Source of the DNA: Amyelois transitella
Taxonomy: Eukaryota > Arthropoda > Insecta > Lepidoptera > Pyralidae
NCBI RefSeq assembly: GCF_032362555.1
Contig: NC_083536.1
Location: forward strand, 8,928,001-8,992,000
Reading direction: 5' to 3'
DNA: 64,000 bases
Shown: piece by piece, positions 53,901 to 62,668 of the stretch
How the letters are laid out: each line of letters starts with the position of its first letter
Position numbering within the stretch: position 1 is the stretch's first letter
Position numbers and translations under genes: made by a program
Notes under the pieces: generated by a model
What the model was told of the DNA's origin: nothing
The model's database searches: none
What the model saw: only the letters and a program-made list of their open reading frames with translations

Positions 53901-53960
53901 TTAAATTACGCAGTAGACCTACTTTTCTGGTTAAGCCGGAGTCATCAAAAGCCTTACGCA
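50945..53960 (-). pseudogene. Copia gag-pol (many frameshifts)
   Basis: From right to left on the minus strand: gag core (GMLLLAGLPESYKSMIMAME) and zinc knuckle CFKCNKHGHIAKYC at 53344-53787; protease (YLDSGAAQHMTN); GAG-pre-integrase (HQRLGHLNYQSLQKLKD) at 52929-53249; integrase pieces with MINRLPTKSINYKSPEE at 52251-52466; reverse transcriptase end (KATYYIGLRISYDTKGIYID) at 51659-51847; RNase H (CDSDWAFCTEDRRSCTGYV, IALSTTEAEYMAL) at 51274-51507; and the C-terminus at 50919-51146. The core of the reverse transcriptase with the YVDD box is not visible, so a deletion lies between 51847 and 52251. Confidence 0.82.
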
Positions 53961-53964
53961 GGTT

Positions 53965-56405
53965 ATGAAAAAAAATGAAAAAATGAAAAAATATTTATTA
54001 AGTAACTTACAAGCGGGTAACAAATTGGAGGATTATGCATTTAAATGGAGGAGCCTCCATTTAAATGCATAATGCACTTGTGTTTGGAGATTCCGCTCTT
54101 CTAAAGTAGACCTATTATTACATATGTAAGTTCAATAATTACAAGGCATCAATAAACAATAGTATTAAGCTAAAAAGAGAAGGTAAAAAAATATAATTTA
54201 CAATAAAATATAAATATAACAAAAGTACCAATAAGTGCCAACTTGTTTATATCGAGTGCATGTCAGTCGTTTGTGGGAAATTATAACATTCTCGTTGTCT
54301 TAGGTAATAAATTTAGGTACAGTCTTGTTTGTAATAAGTCAATATGATGTTACGTTTGTTTATAGTGAAGTTATCAAAGTTATTATATTTTATTTGTAAG
54401 TGAATATACAAGTAAGTAGATAGTTATATAGTACAGATATTTCCTATTAAGACGTATAGATAATTGATTCGACTTCCTGATAATTTTGTCTTTTTAACCA
54501 ATTAGTAACAGTTTTTTTACAATTATACTTGTTCATCTGATATGTGTTTAATTTACTATTTAATACATTGTACAAATGAGCTGACTGATAGGTGAATTGT
54601 CTGTGAGCATATTTTGTTTTAAAGGCCTGTATTGGTGCCACATTATGTTTTCTTGTTTTATTTAGAATTTGAGGATCAAATGCAAGTCTTTTATGAGCTC
54701 TGAGTGTAATTTGCAGTACATACAGCTTTCTCACTGATAAGAGACCGCTTGACGTGTATAGCATGTCAGTAGGGTATCTGTAAGGCATGAAATGTATGAC
54801 TTTAAGTAGAGATCTTTGAGCTCTCTCCAGTTCTAAAAACTTTGTTTTAGTGGCTCCACCCCAGACCGAAATGCAGTAAGATAGTACTGACTGGGCTAGG
54901 GCAGTGTAAATTTGTTTTAAAAGATCCACATCAGCTACGTGTCTCAAGTTTTTAAACATCCAAATGAGCTTCCTAATTCTGGTCATGACCAACTCTAAAT
55001 GAGCATGTCAAGACAGACGCTGGTCTACCATGATTCCCAGGTATTTTACGCAGTTTTCGCGCTTAAAAGAAACGCAGGAGCATGTTAACGAATTTGGTGA
55101 CCCACAAGTATGTATCTGTATAGTATAGGTCGAAGGTGGTTGTGAAAAGTTATAATTAGAAAAGCATACAAAATACGATTTCCCTGCGTTAAGGGTTAGA
55201 AGATTGTGGTTGAGCCAGCTAGCTACTCGAGCAAGACCTTTTTGGGCATTATTTCGGACAGTCTCTCAGGATTCACCAGTAAAAACCACAGCAGTATCGT
55301 CGGCATAAGAGTAGACTTTACCTACATCTACATCCAGGCTGCATAGGCCATTGATATATACAAGAAAGAGAGTGGGTCCTAATACGCTCCCATGTGGCAC
55401 CCCGAAAGTAACATCACACTGATCACTAAGATGTTTCCCTATCTTTACACGCTGTTTTCTTTTATATAAGTAGTCTTTAAATAATTGTAAAGGTATTCCT
55501 CGTATGCCTATTCTCTCCAATTCATTCACAAGATAGGTGACAGATATTGTGTCAAACGCTTTTTTCATATCTAAAAATGCAGTGACACATTTTTTCCCGT
55601 TATCAACAGTTTTTGTAATATGAGATGTGAGATCGGCCACGGCATCTTCGGTCGAAAGATCTTGTCTAAAGCCATATTGTGAAGGAAAAAGAATCTTAAA
55701 AGAATTCAAATAACTCATCAGGCGTTTATTCATTAGTTTTTCGAGAATTTTAGAAATTGGCGGTAATACAGATATAGGCCTGAAGTTGCAGACATCAGTT
55801 TTGTCTCCTCCCTTGTATACTGGTGTTATTAAAGCAATTTTTAATGCATCTGGAAACACGCCTTGAGTAAAGCATAGGTTGGCCAAGTGTGTAACAATGG
55901 GAACAACAACATCTGCAGCTTTTTAAAAAAAATTGGTGGGAATACCATCCCAACTAGAGGCGCTGTTTGATTTTAGCCCATTTAGTATAGTATACACCTC
56001 ATTCTGATCAGCATCCACTAATACAAATGATGATGTTAGTAGTGTCAGAGATTTGATGTGGGATTTGCTTTGTTAGAATATCTTCTGCCAATGTTTTGCC
56101 TATTAGAGAAAAATATTGATTACAGTAATTAACTGATTCTTGGGGGGGTAGCCCCACAATAAATCAGTTCTAAATTATCACCTTTGTTTTTATTGCGATT
56201 TGTAATTTTATTAATTGATTGCCACAATTTTTTAGGGTTGTTTTTATTTTGGATAAGTTGTTGCCTGTCATAATTTCTTTTAATTTTTTGATTAGTTTAT
56301 TACAAAAGTTTCGATACCGCCTAGAGGTAATTATTAAGGTTTCATTACCAGGATCAGATATTCCATACCTCCTTCTATGTTTTTGAATCCTAAATGTGTA
56401 TATAG
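53965..56405 (-). mobile_element. CR1/Jockey-group LINE (Daphne-like) nested in copia gag, minus strand
   Basis: The left end has repeated TGAAAAAA units (53968-53990), the same kind of tail as the LINE at 2927. Reverse transcriptase covers 54447-55886, the decayed linker 55890-56405. It splits the copia gag, whose C-terminal part resumes at 53960 (NLRKAFDDSGLTRKVGL). Confidence 0.8.
54447..55886 (-). pseudogene. LINE reverse transcriptase (frameshifted)
   Basis: Block 55266-55886 has VYKGGDKTDVCNFRPISV, FPSQYGFRQDLSTEDAV, AFLDMKKAFDTIS (first Asp) and VYSYADDTAVVF (YADD), with GVPHGSVLGP in place of the usual GVPQGSVLGP. Block 54447-54992 holds the C-terminus (RKLIWMFKNLRHVADVD, ERAQRSLLKVIH). 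The middle is out of frame. Confidence 0.82.
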
Positions 56406-56748
56406 TTAATAGAATCTATTAACAAAATGATATTTGTCCTAGCTTTTGTGTCGTCGCTTTTACTAAAAGTTGTGTCGTCATCGTGTTCAATGCATGTCCA
56501 AAGATTCCTCGTGCTCGAGAAACGTCTTCACCGCAAAACTTCACGTGGCATAATTGTCGCGGCCTTTTACTTTTCGATGTTAATTAAGTTTCCGTTTGAT
56601 GTCAGTTTTGATAATCAAGTGGTTTTGTTGAAAAAGAAACTCTGAAAACCGAGAAATTTGCGAAAGCCGGATTGAGGTTAGGTCTGACTACAAATTGCTT
56701 TTCGCAAAAACTAATTGGATAAACTGTCCCTAAACTATTCTAATCAGG
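56406..56748 (-). other. Probable 5' internal part of the copia element
   Basis: Lies between the nested LINE and the primer-binding site. It should hold the gag N-terminus on the minus strand, but I could not recognise one. The plus-strand 72-residue ORF here (56427-56645) resembles nothing. Confidence 0.35.
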
Positions 56749-56765
56749 CGTCTGGGCCCATAACC
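56749..56765 (-). promoter_or_regulatory. Copia primer-binding site (initiator tRNA-Met half type)
   Basis: On the minus strand GGTTATGGGCCCAGACG directly follows the LTR end. It is complementary to the CUGGGCCCAUAACC anticodon arm of initiator tRNA-Met, not to its 3' end. Confidence 0.75.
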
Positions 56766-56936
56766 TGATGAAAACTGTTATTAATATGTGGTTATTAGCT
56801 GATAATCTAGGGAGATAAAAAAAAATACAGAGCAATGAACAATGATCAAGTATAATGTAATGTAACACAGAGTAAAAAAAGAATAACAAACAGTGGCGAC
56901 ATCTACGATAGGTTTTCATATATCGCGTTCGCAACA
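56766..56936 (-). repeat. 5' LTR of the copia element
   Basis: 171 bp, near-identical to 50774-50939 apart from small insertions in the A-rich part. Its other side may also have carried copia sequence (57509-57545). Confidence 0.78.
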
Positions 56937-57508
56937 TTTTATTTATTTCAAGCATCTGGACTCATACAAATTTTGTTAGTATTCATATTACAGTAGTTTA
57001 AAATCTAGGGTTAGTAATTACAATATATCACTGTACCCACATGTAGTACACAGCAGTGGTTAATGTAGGTACAGTCCAGCCAGCTCGCTATCATGGCCAG
57101 GATGCTGTTGGAGCTGGCTCAGACGCGACGCATCAGGCTGGCGCCCCGCTTGCGCGTGGTTGCATAAAAGCAGTCAATCTGCGCTCCCGTAAACATGCCT
57201 GACGCGCTGCAAAATCGAGGCAACCCAAACAACACTCGAAACGCATTAATATATTGGATGCGGAAAGAGTCGTACGATTTTTTCGAATAATCAGCCCACA
57301 GTGTGCTTGTGTAGAATGATGTGCAGAATGCTCTGAACAACGTTTTATTTACATCCTCTGAACATCGCGAAAATCTGCGAGCTATCATATCCGATCTAAC
57401 CGACAACGCTCTTCGCTCCCTATCTATATCGACATCGTCCTTCAGGTCATGCGTCAAGACATGTCCAAGATATTTAATATTGAAAGAAAAAAAAGATATA
57501 TAATAATT
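56937..57508 (-). pseudogene. LINE reverse transcriptase C-terminal fragment
   Basis: Minus-strand reading: IKYLGHVLTHDLKDDVDIDR, then ALSVRSDMIARRFSRCSEDV, FRAFCTSFYTSTLWADY and FRVLFGLPRFCSASGMFTGA. This is the thumb and C-terminal region of an insect non-LTR element whose clade I cannot fix. AACATT occurs at both edges (56933-56938 and 57509-57514), a possible short target duplication. The left edge is an A/T-rich tail. Confidence 0.72.
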
Positions 57509-57545
57509 AACATTGTCTGCGTTCATAATTTCAACAAATGTCACC
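57509..57545 (-). repeat. Copia polypurine-side fragment
   Basis: ACATTGTCTGCGTTCATAAT followed by CAACA and CCTTGAA matches the sequence just inside the 3' LTR at 50937-50985. It suggests that the middle LTR was once flanked by copia sequence on both sides. Confidence 0.5.
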
Positions 57546-57899
57546 TTGAAACATTAAAAAAATGTCAGTAACACTAAAATAGACAAAAAAAAATCTTTGA
57601 ATAACTTCGGAATCCAAGTAATACAAGTAACTAGAACAAGCGAGTGTGAGCAAGCGATCTTATATATCTTAGATCTCGCTTGCTCACACGAAATAATAAA
57701 ATTGCTACCCAATAAGCAACTTCCTTCCTTCTGAGATCTTGTGAACGGTGACCGTGTTGCTATTTTATTTTCGATAAAATTATAAGTGTTTGTGTAAATA
57801 ACAATCATATAGCGAATTTAAATTCGGTTGCAATTCCAATTACACAAATAAGTGCACATACATCATACAAATATTAGCAAATTACCGAGCTTAAGCTTG
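57546..57899. other. Unassigned DNA with a 46 bp hairpin
   Basis: No gene. A near-perfect inverted repeat lies at 57644-57689: GTGTGAGCAAGCGATCT, a short TA-rich loop, then AGATCTCGCTTGCTCACAC. The arms differ by a two-base gap. Confidence 0.7.
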
Positions 57900-58640
57900 T
57901 AGATGCTACTGGTCTTCAAATTGAGATGTGTGGGTGGATCTTTCTAGCTATCTACCGATCCCCGTCTCACTCAGATGCTGATGGTTTCATAAACTCCCTT
58001 GATGAACATCTAGAAACTATATCACACTCTACAAATATTTCGATAATAGGTGATATTAACATTGACCTTTTTATCGCTGCTAATGAAAAGGCGCATGAAC
58101 GCCGAAATCGTCTGAATTATTTAGATACTCTTTCTTTGCATGGTCTTCTATCTGCCCACACTTATCACCCAAGGATAGACTCATGTCTAGACCATGTTAT
58201 TTTGAAATAAGATAAAAAATGTAACTCTGTCTATATAGCTATATTAAATACTATAGTCACCGATCACTGTCTAGTTCTGGTAAAATTTACCAATGTATCT
58301 AATACATACATACATACATACAATCACGTCTATATCCCTTGCGGGGTAGACAGAGCCAACAATCTTGAAAAGACTGATTGGCCACGTTCAGCTATTTGGC
58401 TTAATGATAGAATTGAGATTCAAATAGTGACAGGTTGCTAGCCCATCGCCTAAAGAAGAATCCCAAGTTTGTAAGCCTATCCCTTAGTCGCCTTTTACGA
58501 CATCCATGGGAAAGAGATGGAGTGGTCCTATTCTTTTTTGTATTCGTGCCGGGAACCACATGACATACACGGCGTATCTAATAGATATGCTACAAACTAC
58601 ATTAAAAATGTTATTGATTTTGATAATGCATATAAAATGC
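57900..58640 (+). pseudogene. LINE endonuclease fragment split by a SINE
   Basis: Reads IFLAIYRSPSHSDADGF, then ISIIGDINIDLFI, LHGLLSAHTYHPRI and DSCLDHVILK, the second half of an APE-type endonuclease with GDINID and, after a stop at 58208, VTDHCLVLVKFTN. The frame continues beyond the SINE (58305-58573) as VSNRYATNYIKNV. It ends at about 58640, where the membrane-protein exon begins. Confidence 0.75.
58305..58573 (-). repeat. RTE-derived SINE, copy 2 (minus strand)
   Basis: 269 bp with a 10 bp duplication GTATCTAATA (58295-58304 and 58574-58583). The (TATG)n tail is at the left and the RTE-leader-like head at the right. Removing it rejoins the LINE frame exactly. Same length and layout as 33215-33483. 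Confidence 0.87.
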
Positions 58641-59251
58641 TTGTCCTTGACATAATTTATGTTAAAAAGAATGACTCAGACGGCACATACACCATGCATG
58701 CTTTTAGAAATGAACTAGAGTATGACACAAATTTTATTAAAGTTATTGTAGTGACTGGATTAACCAATGAGAAGATACCAGTTATTAATGGAACCTTATA
58801 TAGCAGGAAAGTCACGTTTGGCACTAATTTACCAGGCCCTAAGATTGGCCACAACACTTGGTCTCAGGAGGGCACTTACAGGACAGGTGTTTGTGCACAG
58901 TTACCTCAGTCGGCATATTTTGCTCTACAACTGCCATACTCTATATTTGGGCTTGATCGGACTCCAAATTTTGTTGATACTTTATCCATTGGACTGTCTG
59001 GTTACTCCAAAAGCTGGACTCAGATTATTCCCAATTCTCAAATAGTAGTTATACCTTCCCCACCTTATGACCCTTCTCAATGGAAGGCTCGATTATTTGT
59101 TACACCCAGCAAAGTTATTCTTAAAAGCGTTTTTGTCCTCACTGCCATCATTATTGTAATAACAGGGCTTGTACTGTATTTACATTGGAAAGAAAGAAAT
59201 GATAGGCAAGATGTGATAGAGATTGATGAAAAGACTTATGTTAAAATATAA
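58637..59251 (+). CDS. C-terminal part of an unrecognised single-pass membrane protein
   Basis: About 204 residues from MLVLDIIYVKKNDSDGT to the stop after EIDEKTYVKI. A beta-rich extracellular-looking domain (TGLTNEKIPVINGTLYS with an N-glycosylation NGT; one Cys in RTGVCAQLP) precedes a transmembrane segment (VFVLTAIIIVITGLVLYLHW) and a short charged tail. It does not resemble a transposon protein, so it is probably the last exon of a host gene. The true exon start is uncertain: upstream codons belong to a LINE, and the nearest acceptor-like AG is TTAAAAAG at about 58665. AATAAA at about 59311 may be its polyadenylation signal. Confidence 0.5.
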   Translation: MLVLDIIYVKKNDSDGTYTMHAFRNELEYDTNFIKVIVVTGLTNEKIPVINGTLYSRKVTFGTNLPGPKIGHNTWSQEGTYRTGVCAQLPQSAYFALQLPYSIFGLDRTPNFVDTLSIGLSGYSKSWTQIIPNSQIVVIPSPPYDPSQWKARLFVTPSKVILKSVFVLTAIIIVITGLVLYLHWKERNDRQDVIEIDEKTYVKI

Positions 59252-59364
59252 AATAGTTCATATTAGAATCAAACTCCACTAATATTCAAAACTATCTTCT
59301 TTTACAATACAATAAAAACACCTTTTCTTCTTTAGAACTACAATAAAATTCTCTTATAAAAAAA

Positions 59365-62300
59365 TTGCCAATCTAAGGTCTGCCGCGCCGATGGATGCAT
59401 GGCTAGGGGCGAGCCTAGTCTCGAGCGTGCCACTTCCGCCATGGGGTTGGGCGACCCCCAGGTAATGGCTAGCCTTACCCTGGCATGCGGGGCTCTGCTG
59501 GGGCGGACAAAATTGTTCCCTTGCGTCTCGTGGGAATCGCATGATGATCCGTAAAAAGCACCTAAATGGCGGCGATGGTGTCCGCACCCCATCACGTCTC
59601 GTTCCCGGCGGGAGCGGTATGCGGTCTGCTGAAAGCCGTTTTGCGACGATGAATGTAAGAGGAGGAATGAAGGAAAAGATTGAGGAAGTATGCCAGATGA
59701 TGGATGAAAGACGTTTGGATGTGTTGTGCGTGAATGAAACGAAGCGGAAAGGATGCGACGCGACGCAGCACGGCCCTTACACGGCGTATTGGTCTGGAAT
59801 TTCCAGTACCAGCCGAGGCTGTCAAGGGGTCGGTCTAATCCTTTCTGCACGAATGGCTGAGTGTGTGAATGAGTATGAGTGTGTCAGCCCTCGTCTTCTA
59901 TGGATTAGGCTGAAAGTTAGAATCACTCGGATGCTCGTTTTAGGTGTTTATGCACCGTGGGATGTGGGTTCGAGGGGTACAACATCAGCAAAAAGCGAAA
60001 ACGAGGAGTTCTGGAATAGTGTAAGAGAAGTATTGAAAGTGACCAAGCCAAATGAGAAGATTATTATGTTAGGTGATTTTAATGGATGGGTGGGTGTAAA
60101 GCGTGATGGATATGAAAAGGTGCTTGGTGCGTTTGGTGACGAAAAGGTGAATGATAATGGAAGAAGTGTATTAGAAATTTGTCTAGAGTGGGATCTTTTT
60201 GTGTCGAACTCAATGTTTCAACATAAAGAGATCCACACCTATACAAGAGTGGAAGGTATTTTAAAAAGTATGATAGACTTTGTGATTGTAGATGAAAGAT
60301 TGAAGAACAAAGTGCTGGATACCCGAGCATATCGCGGTGCTGGCATTGACTCGGACCATTTACTGGTGATATCCCGGATAAGGGGTATCTTCAATCGCTG
60401 GCGGCACAGGGTAAGGGAGCAAACCAGCGCTTTGGAAAGAGTGAAAGTAGAAAATTTGCAAGATATGGATGTAGGTAAGAAGTATATTAATAGACTGAAG
60501 GATGAAATTGAAGATTTAGATGAGAGAAGCAATATTGAAGATGGATGGAAGGAATTTAAAGAAAGAATTGTGAAAGTAGCTGTTGAAGTGTGTGGTGTAA
60601 GTAGAAGAAGGAAAGGGAAAAATCACAAAAATGCGTGGATGAGTAAAGATGTGCAAGAACTTGTGCGATTAAAGAAGAAAGCATGGCTGGATTTGTTAGC
60701 AGCAAAAGCTAACTTAAGAATGCAAGAGGTTATAGATGAGGATGTGAATGAAGCACGTAAGGAATATAAAAAAATGAAAGATTTGGTTAAGAAAGCTGTG
60801 ATTAGAAAGAAAGAAGAGTATAAAGAGGATTTTGATAAAAGGCTATCAGAAGACTTTCAGTCAAATCTGAAAGTATTCTGGAAATCCGTAAGGTCAGCCC
60901 GAGGAAAAACTATAACCAGAGAGCTGACTAGGATCAGATGCCAGGATGGTAGCGTTGTGAAAGGAGAAGAATGTGTGCTAAAGATATGGAAGGACTATTT
61001 TGAGAGTTTATTTTAAAAAAAGGAAGAAAATAAGAAAGAGTTCTGCTATAGCGAAGAAAAAGAGAATGAGATGGAAGGCGAAATTGAAATGTTTGAAATT
61101 GTGGAAGCACTTAAGAGTATGAAAGCGGGTAAGGCTGCCGGGTATGATAGAGTGTCGGTCGAGATGCTTAAAGCAGGAAAAGGCGTCGTAGCTAGACAGT
61201 TGTACTGCCTTTTCAATTTGTGTTGGAGAAGCGGCCGAGTACCAAAAGATTGGTGTAAGGCTGTTATTGTGCCACTTTACAAAGGAAAAGGGTCACAACT
61301 GGACTGCAAAAATTATCGTGGTATAAGCCTGCTTAGCGTCGTCGGCAAATTGTATGCTAAGGTATTGATTAATAGAGTCAGGAATGAAACTGATGACAAA
61401 ATATGGGATGCTCAAGCGGGATTTCGAAAGGGAATGGGATGTACTGATCAGGTCTTTTCTTTGCGGTGCATAGCCGAAAAGTTTTTGGCCAAGAGTCAAA
61501 AAGTCTATTGCACATTCGTGGATTTGGAAAAGGCCTATGACAGAGTTGAGAGGAATGAATTGTGGTCAGCACTTTCTATGCATGGGGTGAGCAGTCTCTT
61601 GATACGAGCACTGAAATCCTTATATGAGGATTCGAGTGCTTGTGTCAGGATAAACGGAGCGCACACTGAGTGGTTTAAGATTGAGAAAGGTGTTAGGCAG
61701 GGATGTGTTGCGTCACCGTGGCTGTTCAACCTATTTATGGATAGTTGTTTGACAGATTTGAAAGAGTCTGAAAGTGGATTAAGGATGAATGAATTACTCG
61801 TCAAATGTCTGCTCTATGCCGACGATCAGGTTATACTGGCGTCATCAGCGGAGGAGTTACAGGAGATGGTAAACTGTATGCATGAAGCTTTAAAAGAGAA
61901 AGGAATGAAAGTGAACGTAAGTAAAACTAAAACACTGGTTTTTGAAATGGAGAAAGAAATGACAGCATGTAATATTTTGATTGGAGGAGAAAAAGTTGAG
62001 CAAGTGAAAGAGTTTGTATATCTAGGATCAAAGTTTACATCAGATGGCAAGTGTGATAGTGATATTGAAAGGAGAGTGAACGCGGGGAACATGGTGAATG
62101 GAGCTTTGCATGCCTTTATAAGCAGTCAGAAACTATCCAAAAAGGCTCGACTGGCTGTGCACAGGGGCGTGTTGGTCCCGACATTAATGTATGGGAGTGA
62201 AAGTTGGGTATGGCAAAAGAAGCACGAAAGCAGAATAAATGCAGTGGAAATGAGAGCGTTAAGGAGTATGTTGGGTGTGAAATTGAGTGACCGGATAAGG

Positions 62301-62668
62301 AACAGCGTGATAAGGGAATGTTGTGATGTGAAAGAAGATGTAGTTACAGGAATAGAAAAGGGTATGTTGAGATGGTTCGGTCAGGTGGAGAGGATGAATG
62401 AAAACAGGTTGACTAAGCAGATATACAAGGAGAGTGTGGAGGGAAAGGTCGGGGTGGGAAGACCTAGACGAACATATCTTGATCAAATTAAGGACGTCCT
62501 GGTGAAGGGTCAGGTCAAAAGTGCCCGAAACCGCCGAGCTTGCATGAAGAGAGTTATGAATGTGGATGAAGCAAAGGAAGTATGCAGGGATCGTGGCAAG
62601 TGGAAAGAGGTAGTCTCTGCCTACCCCTCCGGGAAAGAGGCGTGAGTTTATGTATGTATGTATGTATG
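59365..62668 (+). mobile_element. RTE-clade retrotransposon, copy C (5' truncated leader)
   Basis: Begins within the leader at GCCAATCTAAGGTCTGCC, lacking the first ~130 leader bases of copies A and B. The (TATG)n tail ends near 62669. A 9 bp match AAAATTCTC (59345-59353 and 62676-62684) may be the target duplication, although the flanks do not otherwise match. Confidence 0.85.
59541..62645 (+). pseudogene. RTE ORF2 with one premature stop
   Basis: Same protein as copies A and B. A G-to-T change makes TAA at 61014-61016 (ESLF then stop, where copies A and B have ESLFEKK). The frame is otherwise open to 62645, including YADDQVIL and the C-terminal RWFGQVERMN segment. Residue changes relative to A and B (for example AAGYDRVSVEM for AAGCDRVSVEM) show that it is slightly older. 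Confidence 0.9.

Larger units (their letters stand above)
50774..56936 (-). mobile_element. Ty1/copia retrotransposon (decayed, minus strand) with nested LINE
   Basis: Similar LTRs lie at 50774-50939 (3' LTR) and 56766-56936 (5' LTR). Just inside the 5' LTR on the minus strand is GGTTATGGGCCCAGACG, complementary to the anticodon arm of initiator tRNA-Met, the primer type known from Drosophila copia. Gag, protease, integrase, reverse transcriptase and RNase H pieces follow in the right order from 53960 to 50945. No clean flanking duplication was found. Confidence 0.78.

Noticed and set aside
50774..56936. Simple complete copia element with its own target duplication
   Set aside because: AATGG at the left and TTTTA at the right do not match. 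The right LTR may belong to a tandem structure, so outer borders were not claimed as an integration unit with a duplication.
58517..58636. N-terminal extension of the membrane-protein ORF
   Set aside because: These codons come from the SINE head and the LINE endonuclease linker, not from the membrane protein.
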